From Chlorobium sp. (GTDB lineage Bacteria; Bacteroidota; Chlorobiia; Chlorobiales; Chlorobiaceae): DNA of 64,000 nucleotides. The number at the start of each line of letters is the position of its first letter. Position 1 is the stretch's first letter. The notes beneath the pieces were generated by a model. The model was not told where the DNA came from, ran no database searches, and was given only the letters and a program-made list of their open reading frames with translations. Location: assembly GCA_028282595.1 (NCBI GenBank), contig JANQHQ010000035.1, positions 62,001 to 126,000 on the forward strand, read 5' to 3'. This document shows positions 1 to 7,791 of the stretch, in pieces. A program made the position numbers and the translations under genes.

Positions 1-1424
1 AGCGGGGTCAGATAGTGCCTCAGGGTCGTGCGGTAAAGCTGTTCGTCATCGACGACAAGCAGCCGTTTTCCCTGAAAATCGGGCAGGGCCTTGGCGAGAA
101 TACGTTCGTTATGATCCTTCAGCGCTTTCGGGCCGAGGAGAGGAAAGGTGAGCTTGAACTCGGTGAATTCGCCGAGAACCGATGTGCAGGCGATATCTCC
201 GCCGAAAGCTTTCATCACTCTCTTGCAGTAGGTCAGTCCGAGACCGGTACCATCCCTCTTGCCGCGGGTATGAAAACTGTCGAAGATGTGCGGCAGGTCA
301 TCCCTCGAGATTCCCGGTCCGGTGTCGCGAAAAAGGAGAATGTTCTTTTCCCGTCCTTTTTTCAGCTTGATAGTGATCCTGCTGTTGGGATGGCTTTTGA
401 AATAGAACAGCGCGTTTTTGAGCAGGTTGAAAATGACAAAAATAAAAAAGGTCTCGTTGACTCGAATGAGAAAGCTTTCTTTCGCGTCGAGATGAATCCT
501 TTCCCGTTCGCGTTCCGATTCATAGCCGTATTCGTCAAGCGCTTTACGGGTTATTCTGCCTGCGGACAGATACGTGAAGCTGTCCGGGCCGATCGGTTTT
601 TCCTGGATTTCGTCGAGAACCATGTCTACTACCTGAATGCCGCGCTTGACTGCCATCTGGCCGTGAGAGACCCGTTGATAGAGGCTCTCGAGTTCTTTTC
701 TGTCGAGAGTGTTCTCCGGTCTTTCGGGGTGAAAACGGGGCAGCAGGTTCTGGATGCTGTTCAGGCAGTGCCGGATTTGGCCCAGGGGATTACGCATCTC
801 ATGAGCGATGCTCCCGGCGAGTGACTTCAGCACCCGGTTCCGTTCCTGGGCAAGCTCACCATGTTTGATCGTGAACCCGGAGAGCAGTCCGAGCATCAGG
901 GCCATGGGAAGCGGGAGCAGGTAGGTGACGATTTCCGTAGTGAGCACGAGGTGGCTGCCGGTCGTGAAAACATAACCGGTGTAGGCGATCGCGATACCAC
1001 CGACCAGAAGAAGCGTCAGCATGTAGTAGTTGGGGATGAAAATGATGAAGACCAGCAGCATCATGGTTTCGCAGATAAGCCACATGCCCGAGAAGTTGTT
1101 CATCAGCGTCAGGAAGGTGAAAATTACCGGTAACGTGAAAGTCAGCCAGAAGTACCAGTAGAGATTTACCCAGGGTTTGAAGTTTGCCGGATAGTATTTG
1201 CAGAAGAGCAGCGGAACGAAGGTGGCCAGTGAGGCGAACCGGAGTTCAAAGGATTCATAAGGCTGGGGCAGTATGGCCGTCCAGATGATATAGTAGAGAG
1301 GGTGGGCCCAGAATCCGACATACCGTGCGATTCCGATCGTGAACTCGTTCCGGTCGTAATCTTTCCTGAGGAATTCCACGAATCTCTTCAGAAGCGACGG
1401 TTTCAGGGTGTGTCTAAGGGGCAT
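1..1424 (-). CDS. CqsS-like hybrid sensor histidine kinase, 3' end beyond window
   Basis: I translated this frame by hand: ATG at 1424-1422, open without stop to the window edge (474 codons). Residues about 35-185 form several hydrophobic segments; the stretch WAHPLYYIIWTAILPQPYES resembles the membrane sensor of Vibrio CqsS, the receptor for the alpha-hydroxyketone CAI-1. The kinase core follows: H-box SIAHEMRNPLGQ with H208, N-box FNLLKNALFYF near 345, and G-boxes DTGPGI and GTGLGL. A receiver domain begins near 450 with LLVVDDEQ and is cut by the edge. The start is supported by GGAG 11 bases upstream, inside the end of the preceding methyltransferase gene, 5 bases away, so the two are probably co-transcribed. 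Kinase type is certain; ligand class is inferred from resemblance only. Confidence 0.85.
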   Translation of the reverse strand, partial: MPLRHTLKPSLLKRFVEFLRKDYDRNEFTIGIARYVGFWAHPLYYIIWTAILPQPYESFELRFASLATFVPLLFCKYYPANFKPWVNLYWYFWLTFTLPVIFTFLTLMNNFSGMWLICETMMLLVFIIFIPNYYMLTLLLVGGIAIAYTGYVFTTGSHLVLTTEIVTYLLPLPMALMLGLLSGFTIKHGELAQERNRVLKSLAGSIAHEMRNPLGQIRHCLNSIQNLLPRFHPERPENTLDRKELESLYQRVSHGQMAVKRGIQVVDMVLDEIQEKPIGPDSFTYLSAGRITRKALDEYGYESERERERIHLDAKESFLIRVNETFFIFVIFNLLKNALFYFKSHPNSRITIKLKKGREKNILLFRDTGPGISRDDLPHIFDSFHTRGKRDGTGLGLTYCKRVMKAFGGDIACTSVLGEFTEFKLTFPLLGPKALKDHNERILAKALPDFQGKRLLVVDDEQLYRTTLRHYLTP

Positions 1425-1429
1425 GGTGA

Positions 1430-2830
1430 TTATTCTCCCTTCAGAATACAGAAACTGTAGTGGTTGTAGATGTCCTCGCCGATTTCCAGTACGGAACCCG
1501 AGGCAGTGTTCTCTTTGACGGTGAGTCCGTAGGTTCCGGCAAGAGAGTCCGTTTCGCTGTACCCGTTGATAAAGGGCTCGCCCAGCTTGCGCATGTTCCG
1601 CATGAAATCTTCAGCCTCCTTGACGCCGGTCGCGTCCGCAACGAGGTCTTCCGAAACGTAGTCGAACCAGAACCGGGACCCGGGACTCATCAGCTTCGAG
1701 GCTGAGTTGAAAATGAAATCGATTTCTTCGGGGTGGAAATACATCGAGCCGCCCTCCCAGATGAAGAACGTTGGGCGTTTCGGGTCGAATCCCGCCGGCA
1801 AAAGCACTTCTTCAAGGGGCTGTTCGGTGATGTCGATGTCTATGCTGCGAATCGTGTTCTTCTTGCTGCTGTCGAATATGTTCCTCCGTTCGTTCAGCAT
1901 GATCGGCAGGTCGAGATCGTAGATTGTCGCGTCAGGGAAATTCAGTCGCCAGAACCTGCTGTCGTACCCGGCACCGATGTTGACGACGTTGAACGCATTT
2001 CGCTCCTGTTCCTGTGCAAAGCGGATGACGGCTCCGTCGAGGTGCAATGTTCGGGCAGCCACCATGTTCTGCAGATAAGGGGTGTCGTTGCTGAAGCGTT
2101 TTGCGAGGGTGAGGCCCTGTTTTCCGGCCAGCATGAACGCGTACGGGTCGTCGAAACGCCGTTCTCCGACGGGCTTTCCCTGTTCCATGGCCCGCAGTCC
2201 GACGATGAGTTTTGCCGTGGTCTTGGTCTTGTGTTCGTAGAGCACGTTGATCTTTTCGACGTCGAAGGCGTTGCGCCGCAATCCCTTGAGATCCTGTGCC
2301 CAGTAGGTGAAATCTGCCTGTGCGACGAGCTTTTCCCCATTGTACATCATGATCGGGATGGTGGTGATGACCCGTTTGCTTGCCGCATAGCGTTTCGCCA
2401 GCATTTCCCATCTGTTCTGGTCGACGTAAGCCTTGCAGGTTAGGTTGTGGCAACTGGGGGCGAACCACTGGATAGTGGCCTTCGCCCCCCACATGTAGGC
2501 TGCGTTATCGTCTGTCGAGGGCACGAAGCCGATGATCGGGATCATGTGGAAGAGCGATGCCAGGGCGATACCGCCAGTGTAGTCGGCTGCGAGCAACATA
2601 AGGGCCGCCTGGTGGGTTATGTACTGATTGGAGGCGCTGGGGTTCAGCGGAAGCACGGTTTCGGTATAACCGCGTTTGACAGCCGTGATTTTCCAGTCGA
2701 TGAAGTCGAGTACAGGGACGGATTCGTGAAAGGATTTCGTCAGGGCATCGAGATCGAAGCGTTCTCTGCGGTCCAGTTCCCAGGCGTCGACCGAATGAAG
2801 AAGGAATGCACTATTGAAATGCGTACTCAT
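1430..2830 (-). CDS. DUF4442/hotdog thioesterase-like domain fused to leucine carboxyl methyltransferase-like domain
   Basis: The 466-residue product has two parts. The first 170 or so residues resemble DUF4442 proteins, hotdog-fold relatives of acyl-CoA/ACP thioesterases. From about 200 onward it is an S-adenosylmethionine methyltransferase of the LCMT/PPM type, with the SAM-binding motif VVNIGAGYDSRFWRL and a later EGGSMYF segment. I chose the ATG at 2830; an in-frame TTG at 2893 would add 21 residues, and neither has a good ribosome binding site. The gene directly precedes the CqsS-like kinase. Substrate is unknown; an acyl-derived small molecule is an inference from the hotdog half. Confidence 0.8.
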   Translation of the reverse strand: MSTHFNSAFLLHSVDAWELDRRERFDLDALTKSFHESVPVLDFIDWKITAVKRGYTETVLPLNPSASNQYITHQAALMLLAADYTGGIALASLFHMIPIIGFVPSTDDNAAYMWGAKATIQWFAPSCHNLTCKAYVDQNRWEMLAKRYAASKRVITTIPIMMYNGEKLVAQADFTYWAQDLKGLRRNAFDVEKINVLYEHKTKTTAKLIVGLRAMEQGKPVGERRFDDPYAFMLAGKQGLTLAKRFSNDTPYLQNMVAARTLHLDGAVIRFAQEQERNAFNVVNIGAGYDSRFWRLNFPDATIYDLDLPIMLNERRNIFDSSKKNTIRSIDIDITEQPLEEVLLPAGFDPKRPTFFIWEGGSMYFHPEEIDFIFNSASKLMSPGSRFWFDYVSEDLVADATGVKEAEDFMRNMRKLGEPFINGYSETDSLAGTYGLTVKENTASGSVLEIGEDIYNHYSFCILKGE

Positions 2831-3180
2831 TGTTTTTTTTGCTACGTGTTGAGCCGTGATTGGCTGGATATTGAGGTTCGGAAGATGCTTCAATCCTGAA
2901 CAGGCAAAGGGGGATTTTCCGGCAACGAGCTGTTCGGAGGAGGAGGTTGAGCGAGGCTTTTCGGAAGCTTCGTTCCATAGGATGTTTGTGTTGCAAGTGG
3001 TTACGGATTCAGGGGTCAGGAAGACGATAAACGATTACCGATCGTCAAGTATAATGATCTTTTTGAAAAAAATACGCTTGTTACATCTTTGTTTTACTTT
3101 TTTATTTGCTCTGTTTTTTGCGGCGACGCAGAAAAAGGGAAAAGAGAAGAGGAGGTTTTACTTCTTTTTGTGATGCCCGG
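2831..3180. other. Intergenic, AT-rich, no gene seen
   Basis: About 350 bases without a convincing reading frame. Bases 3040-3175 are clearly more AT-rich than the surroundings. The stretch probably holds the promoter of the minus-strand methyltransferase-kinase pair, but I cannot point to specific -35/-10 boxes. Confidence 0.4.
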
Positions 3181-3205
3181 TCCCTTGCCTTCTGAGGGCA
3201 AGGGA
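3181..3205. terminator. Hairpin downstream of small secreted protein gene
   Basis: A perfect 9-bp stem (TCCCTTGCC with GGCAAGGGA) around a 7-base loop lies 22 bases past the stop of the minus-strand gene ending at 3228. There is no clear U-run after it on either strand, so a terminator role is uncertain. Confidence 0.35.
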
Positions 3206-3227
3206 CGGAGCAAGGGGGAGGAGTCGG

Positions 3228-3599
3228 TCAGTCGATGTAGACCAGCAGATTCAATCCGCCGGTTTCCGGATTCGGTTCCACCTTGAAACCTTCTTCGTCG
3301 ATTATGGCGCCGACAATGCCACCGGCTATCCACGAGAACAGATCCGAAGTGCTGAAGTTTTTGTCGGCGCTTTCCTTGACGAAGCCGAGCGTGGCGGGAA
3401 CGGCCATGGAGACGACGGTGCTTGCGCCACTCTTTTTCAGCAGGTGGGAAATACCGAGTCCGACACCGACGTGGATGTTCTTGTCAAGCGGAGTGTTTTT
3501 CTGAGCCCAGGTGTTGGCTTTGCTGTACCATCCGGCTTGCGCGGGTGCTGCCTGCATGAAGAGCGCGGCGACCAGTGCGAAGATTGCGAGCTTTTTCAT
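3228..3599 (-). CDS. Small secreted protein, tandem paralog A
   Basis: The 123-residue product starts with a clear signal peptide (MKKLAIFALVAALFMQAAPAQA, cleavage after AQA). The mature part has the pattern DKN.H.G.G.G.S, then GFVKE..DKNFSTSDL and a glycine-rich hydrophobic segment WIAGGIVGAII. That layout recalls YfiM/DUF2279 or VanZ-like small proteins, but the match is by eye. The ATG at 3599 is preceded by AGGAGGACAAG, a strong ribosome binding site. It is about three-quarters identical to the next gene (3972-4343), including the identical ending GGLNLLVYID, so the two arose by tandem duplication. Function is unknown; a periplasmic or membrane-associated location is likely. Confidence 0.8.
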   Translation of the reverse strand: MKKLAIFALVAALFMQAAPAQAGWYSKANTWAQKNTPLDKNIHVGVGLGISHLLKKSGASTVVSMAVPATLGFVKESADKNFSTSDLFSWIAGGIVGAIIDEEGFKVEPNPETGGLNLLVYID

Positions 3600-3971
3600 C
3601 TTGTCCTCCTGTTGCTTTTGCGGTATTCCGTTCTGTACAAGCCCGGTGATTGATGATCCGCTGTGAGAGTTTGTTGTTTCGAGTTCCACTAGAGGAGTTC
3701 CAACTGGCGTGCCAGAACGGGAGGGGAGGGGAGAGCTTTTCTTCTAAGCCGTTTTTACTGTGTTGGTTAAGGGTCTGATTTTTTTGCTGGAAGCGGTTGG
3801 AGGAGCAGGTTTTCGCAGGAGTTCACTGTTACCGTAAAAGAAGAGGGTGTTGCAGAAACGCGCATCTGTGCGCGCCGGCGGTATTCTTCTCTCTCTTCCC
3901 GCAAACGGCCATTGTTATGGCTGGTGCGGAAAGAGGTCCGGCTTCGAGGTTTCAGGCGGCCATGAAAGCGG
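3600..3971. other. Spacer between the tandem paralogs
   Basis: No gene is visible. It should carry the promoter of paralog A and the 3' end signals of paralog B. A 6-bp hairpin (CGCGCA/TGCGCG, 3859-3874) followed on the minus strand by a pyrimidine-rich stretch could be a weak terminator of paralog B. Confidence 0.35.
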
Positions 3972-4343
3972 TCAGTCGATATAGACCAGCAGATTCAATC
4001 CGCCGGTTTCGGGGTTCGCCTCCATTTTGAAGCTTTCATTGTCGATTATGGCGCCTACGATGCCGCCCGCTATCCAGGAGAGAAGGTCGGATGTGCTGAA
4101 ATTCTTGTCAGTGGTTTCCTTGATGAAGCCGATCGTGGCGGGGACGGCCATGGAGACCACACTGCTTGCGCCGTTCTGCTTGAGAACGTGCGAGATGCCG
4201 ATTCCCGCGCCGATATGGAAATTCTTGTCAAGCGGAGCGTTTTTCTGAGCCCAGGTGTTGGCGTTGCTGTACCATCCGGCATGTACGGGTGCCGCTTGCA
4301 TGAGGAGCGTGGCGGCCAGTGCGAAGATTGCAGGCATTTTCAT
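3972..4343 (-). CDS. Small secreted protein, tandem paralog B
   Basis: A 123-residue paralog of the gene at 3228-3599 with the same signal peptide design (MKMPAIFALAATLLMQAAPVHA), the same GWYS.ANTWAQKN start of the mature part and the same C-terminus. The ATG at 4343 follows AAGGAGGACAAG. Differences are scattered and conservative (for example HIGAGIGISH versus HVGVGLGISH), so both copies look functional. No enzymatic motif is visible; the function is unknown. Confidence 0.8.
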   Translation of the reverse strand: MKMPAIFALAATLLMQAAPVHAGWYSNANTWAQKNAPLDKNFHIGAGIGISHVLKQNGASSVVSMAVPATIGFIKETTDKNFSTSDLLSWIAGGIVGAIIDNESFKMEANPETGGLNLLVYID

Positions 4344-4588
4344 CTTGTCCTCCTTCTGCTTTTCCCGGTTCCGGTCCGTTACAAACCCGGTCGTGATGAT
4401 TCGCATGGGGGACGATTGCTACAGAAGCAGGGTCAACTATCGTGCCATAAATGATTCGGGAGTGACAGGTATGGGTAACTCACGGTGTGAAAGTCGGTAG
4501 CGCCGGATGGTCGTGTTTTCGGCCGGACGATGTCGCCTGTTTTTTTGCGGCTCGGATTATCGATGTGAAACAGCCCGTCTCAAGAAAT

Positions 4589-4606
4589 AGGGGACGTTGT
4601 TCCGTA
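4589..4606 (+). repeat. Left 18-bp inverted repeat flanking the transposase gene
   Basis: AGGGGACGTTGTTCCGTA here is the exact reverse complement of 5679-5696. The pair brackets the Y1 transposase gene, as expected for REP-like ends of a RAYT unit. Confidence 0.75.
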
Positions 4607-4684
4607 TCCTAAAAAGTGGACTGAAATTCGTATATTGGCTTGAGTGCGAACAGTAACGGGCAATCCCTAAAAACATTATCCCCT

Positions 4685-5650
4685 ATGCCACGCGGACCAA
4701 GGCTCGATGCCCCCGGAACACTGCACCATGTCATTATCCGTGGAATCGAGAAAGGCAGAATCGTTCGTGACGATCAGGACAGAAAAGAGTTCCTCCGTCG
4801 AATGGGTGAACTGGCTAAAGGAACAGGCACCGGCATCTACGCCTTCGCACTCATGACAAACCATGCCCATATACTGTTGAAAAGCGGACACCAGGGTCTG
4901 TCGACATTCATGCGCCGTTTGCTTTCAGGTTATGCGCAATACTTCAATCGCCGCTACCAGCGAGTAGGCCATCTCTTTCAGAACCGCTATAAGTCCATCA
5001 TCTGCGAAGAAGAGGCCTATTTCGACAAACTGGTAGCCTACATCCATCTCAATCCAATTCGAGCAGGGCTCGTCAATACATTTGAAGAACTGGCGCTATA
5101 TCCCTGGAGCGGCCATGCCGTCATCATGGAGAATGTTCACTACCCGTGGTTGGATTGTGATTACGTTTTGCAGGGTTTCGGAAACAGGGAAGGAGCGGCA
5201 AGGAAAGCATATCTCGAATTTCTCGAGGAAGAGATGGGGATTGACCGGGAAAAAGAGCTGTCCGGAGGGGGGCTCGTGCGGTCACAGGGCGGCTGGTCCA
5301 AAGTGCAGTCCATGCGCAAGAGAGGGGAGAAGGCCCTTTCGGACGAGAGGATCCTGGGAGGTGATGATTTCGTCAGGGAAGTGTTGAAAGAGGCCGAAGA
5401 GAGAAAAGATGTGTCGATGCCTGAAGCCCGACGGTTCGAGCTGTTCAATGAAGCAATAGAGCTGGCATGCGAGAGAGCGGGAGTTACGGTAACGTTTCTG
5501 CGGTCGGGGAGCAGGAGCGGTCGGTTGCCGTTACTGAGAAAAGAGCTCGCGAAGAAAGCTGTCAACGAGTACGGTTTATCGCTCGCCGAGGCAGGAAGGC
5601 AGCTTGGTGTAACGACCAACGCGGTGAGTTACATGCTGAGGAGGACGTAA
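4685..5650 (+). CDS. REP-associated tyrosine transposase (Y1/HUH, RAYT)
   Basis: A 321-residue single-strand transposase of the Y1 HUH type. It starts PRLDAPGTLHHVIIRG, has the HUH pair in MTNHAHILLK, and continues YAQYFNRRYQRVGHLFQNRYKS and YIHLNPIRAG, all hallmarks of RAYT/IS200-like proteins; the catalytic Tyr is expected in the segment around YFDKLVAYIHLNP. The last 40 residues look like a helix-turn-helix (LSLAEAGRQLGVTTNAVSYML). I use the ATG at 4685, where homologs normally begin, not the upstream TTG at 4640. It appears intact. An 18-bp perfect inverted repeat flanks it. Family RAYTs are domesticated or mobilise short REP palindromes rather than themselves. Confidence 0.9.
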   Translation: MPRGPRLDAPGTLHHVIIRGIEKGRIVRDDQDRKEFLRRMGELAKGTGTGIYAFALMTNHAHILLKSGHQGLSTFMRRLLSGYAQYFNRRYQRVGHLFQNRYKSIICEEEAYFDKLVAYIHLNPIRAGLVNTFEELALYPWSGHAVIMENVHYPWLDCDYVLQGFGNREGAARKAYLEFLEEEMGIDREKELSGGGLVRSQGGWSKVQSMRKRGEKALSDERILGGDDFVREVLKEAEERKDVSMPEARRFELFNEAIELACERAGVTVTFLRSGSRSGRLPLLRKELAKKAVNEYGLSLAEAGRQLGVTTNAVSYMLRRT

Positions 5651-5678
5651 CGCAAGTCTATTGGCTTGTTATTGTTGT

Positions 5679-5696
5679 TACGGAACAACGTCCCCT
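5679..5696 (-). repeat. Right 18-bp inverted repeat flanking the transposase gene
   Basis: TACGGAACAACGTCCCCT, exact inverse of 4589-4606, 28 bases after the transposase stop. A T-run follows (5697-5717), so the transcript could also terminate here. Confidence 0.75.
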
Positions 5697-5725
5697 GTTT
5701 TTTTACTGTTTTTTTATAACATTAA

Positions 5726-6163
5726 ATGAGATATGGTGACATGGGATTAAAGGTGTTGTGCTTCGTTTGTGTGGTGTTCGTGGTTGCAGGTTGTGCCTCT
5801 GATGAAGATCATGGCGGGAAAGAGCAGGCTGCTGTTGCGGCTGCCGAGAAGTGGCTGGAGCGTGTCGATGCCGGAGAGTACCGGACAAGCTGGCAGGAAG
5901 CTTCTGAAGTGTTCAGAGCCTCAATGACAGCGGACAGGTGGGAGCAGTCGATGCGTAAGGTTCACGCTCCTCTGGGTAAGCTCCTCTCGAGGGAGGTTCG
6001 CTCGAAAAAGTACATGAGCCCGCTTCCGGGAGCTCCGGACGGTGAATACGTAATCGTTGAGTTCGATGCGTCGTATGAGAACAGGAGGCAGGCGGTGGAG
6101 ACCGTAACGCCCATGCTTGAAAAAAGCGGTGAATGGCGTGTGTCCGGTTATTACATGCAATAG
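5726..6163 (+). CDS. DUF4019-type lipoprotein
   Basis: A 145-residue protein with a lipoprotein signal (VFVVAGC, lipid-attachment Cys near residue 23) and a mature domain reading AEKWLERVDAGEYRTSWQEA, FRASMTADRW, and VHAPLGKLLSRE, the pattern of DUF4019. It ends with GEWRVSGYYMQ. An alternative start at 5741 (MGLKVLCF) would still leave a full signal peptide; neither start has a well-placed Shine-Dalgarno site. Members are small envelope proteins of unknown role. It begins just after the transposase repeat. Confidence 0.75.
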   Translation: MRYGDMGLKVLCFVCVVFVVAGCASDEDHGGKEQAAVAAAEKWLERVDAGEYRTSWQEASEVFRASMTADRWEQSMRKVHAPLGKLLSREVRSKKYMSPLPGAPDGEYVIVEFDASYENRRQAVETVTPMLEKSGEWRVSGYYMQ

Positions 6164-6275
6164 CCTGAAAAGCCGCTCGCCTGAAGGTGTCGCTACGGGA
6201 TGCTACCTGATTTCCGAAAATTGAATGAACGTGGAGAAGCGATTTGTTTCTGCCGGTAATACGGCCGTTGCATAA

Positions 6276-6450
6276 CGGGTTTACGGTTCGGGAGCGTATG
6301 GGCTTCTTGTGTTTCACGGTCTGCCGGGCAGTTCGTGGCTTGGGCCGGAGTGAAAGGAGGCGATCGAGGGCGCGGATGTGCGCGTCATCGTGGCGGAACG
6401 GCCCGGTTACGGCGATTCTTCGCCCCTTGCGATGGAGAGTGCCGCCGAGT
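6276..6450 (+). pseudogene. Alpha/beta-hydrolase remnant
   Basis: One frame reads YGSGAYGLLVFHGLPGSSW, then a TGA at 6351-6353, and continues in the same frame EAIEGADVRVIVAERPGYGD. These are the oxyanion-hole HG.PGS and the GVRVI..DRPGYG.S segments of an alpha/beta-hydrolase. A TAA at 6273 cuts the 5' side and nothing after the PGYGD segment looks like the catalytic core, so the gene is truncated at both ends and has an internal stop. The rest of 6164-6488 shows no gene. Confidence 0.55.
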
Positions 6451-6488
6451 GGAACCCGTTGTCGCAACGAGTGATGGTATCCTTCCGC

Positions 6489-7235
6489 CTATCCCCCTGC
6501 GAAGTCGATCACGCAGACATAGCGGTGGACGGGGTGGCGTTCGATGGCGACGCCGACGATGCTGAACCGCGGGTCCAGGATGATGTCGCGGTGGCCTCTG
6601 TTGCGGACACCGTCGTCCACGAGCAGGCTTGCGACGATCTCACGGCCGGTGTTCAGGCCGTAGGAGATGTTTTCGCCGGTGACTCTCCATCTGACGGATC
6701 GACGCAGGCGGGTGGCGGGTTTTGACCCGTCCGGTCCTCTGTGCCCGGTTCTGCCGGTGTGCGACTGGTGGAGGGCGTGGGTTTTCGCGGCGAGGAAGAT
6801 CTCTTTCGACGGGCAGAGGGCTTTCGCGGGCTTTGCGCTTCGCATGGCGCTGACGCACTCCCGGACGGCGCGTTCTCCTTCGCGGGTCCTCTGCCCCCTT
6901 TGGAAATGGGGGCTCGAGGGGTCGTGGTAAACTTTTCCCGCGAAATAACGCAGTCGCGGTTCGATGTACTTCCGCGCATAGCCGACCGGATCGGTCCGGG
7001 CCATGTTCAGGTGCAGGACGACCTCTTTTTCGATGGTATCCATGTAATCGGCATTCCGCACCGAACAGTCGTTCTTCCGGCCGCCGGTGAACGCATGGTT
7101 TCCGTTTTTCGGCGGGGTTATGAAGCCGGATGCGCTGCCGGCGGTGAGCGTAAGGGAGACGAGGACGACAAACAGCGCCAGCGCGAGACGGTACATCGGA
7201 TGTGCTCTTTTTCGGATTCTCATTTGCGCGTTCAT
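6489..7235 (-). CDS. CAP/SCP-domain secreted protein
   Basis: A 248-residue protein with an N-terminal hydrophobic signal (MYRLALALFVVLVSLTLTAG, preceded by basic residues) and a CAP (SCP/PR1) domain: VVLHLNMARTDPVGYA, LFLA-type segment EIFLAAKTHALHQSHTGRTGHRGPDGS, VTGENISYG and RGHRDIILDPRFSIVGVAI. These match the CAP His-Glu motifs. Bacterial CAP proteins are mostly extracellular with unknown substrates. Possible starts are 7235, 7223 and 7196; the last gives the most compact signal peptide. Its 3' end meets the hydrolase remnant. Confidence 0.8.
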   Translation of the reverse strand: MNAQMRIRKRAHPMYRLALALFVVLVSLTLTAGSASGFITPPKNGNHAFTGGRKNDCSVRNADYMDTIEKEVVLHLNMARTDPVGYARKYIEPRLRYFAGKVYHDPSSPHFQRGQRTREGERAVRECVSAMRSAKPAKALCPSKEIFLAAKTHALHQSHTGRTGHRGPDGSKPATRLRRSVRWRVTGENISYGLNTGREIVASLLVDDGVRNRGHRDIILDPRFSIVGVAIERHPVHRYVCVIDFAGG

Positions 7236-7387
7236 CTCTTTCGCATTGCCGGAAACGGGATGCGCCGGGCCTGAGGGAATGTTGCTTCGAGAATAGAAAA
7301 GATAGGGAATTTCGGTACTCTTTTTTCTGTAGATTTCAGAAAGAGAGATCGAAACAGTTCAAACGGTTTTACGAGGGAGGAAACGAC

Positions 7388-7573
7388 ATGCCAGGACATG
7401 GAATGGGCGGTTTGTTCGGCCTTATTGTCCTCGTTCTCGATGTCTGGGCCATCATCAGCATCGTGCGGAGCAGGGTCGGAACGGGTGCGAAGGTGCTCTG
7501 GGTGGTGCTCGTGCTGCTGTTGCCCGTCTTCGGGTTGCTCGTCTGGTTCCTGTTCGGTCCGAAAAACCGCTGA
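7388..7573 (+). CDS. Small PLDc_N-type membrane protein
   Basis: A 61-residue protein with two predicted membrane segments (GGLFGLIVLVLDVWAIISIV and KVLWVVLVLLLPVFGLLVWF) and the ending FGPKNR. The pattern D.WAI..I..S......K.LW...V...P..G...W...G is that of the phospholipase D-nuclease N-terminal (PLDc_N) family, widespread as stand-alone small membrane proteins. The ATG at 7388 follows GGGAGGAAACGAC. Role unknown. Confidence 0.8.
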   Translation: MPGHGMGGLFGLIVLVLDVWAIISIVRSRVGTGAKVLWVVLVLLLPVFGLLVWFLFGPKNR

Positions 7574-7791
7574 TCCGGACGATTTTCCAACCCGGACCCG
7601 GAAAAGGAATTCCGCTTTCCCGATCGTCCCGACTGTGTGTCTCCGCCGGCGAAAAACGGGTTTTTTGCGCCGATACGGTGTTATATTGCAAAGGGCAAAC
7701 AGACCGACTGTCCGGTTACGCCGGCCGGAACGGTGCTCTCCGTACGGATATTCCACCGCGTTCGGAGAACTCGTACACAGAAAGTGAAGTT

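Noticed and set aside
15..824. Open 269-codon plus-strand frame at the left edge
   Set aside because: The minus strand in this region encodes an uninterrupted histidine kinase with clear H, N and G boxes; the plus frame has no family features.
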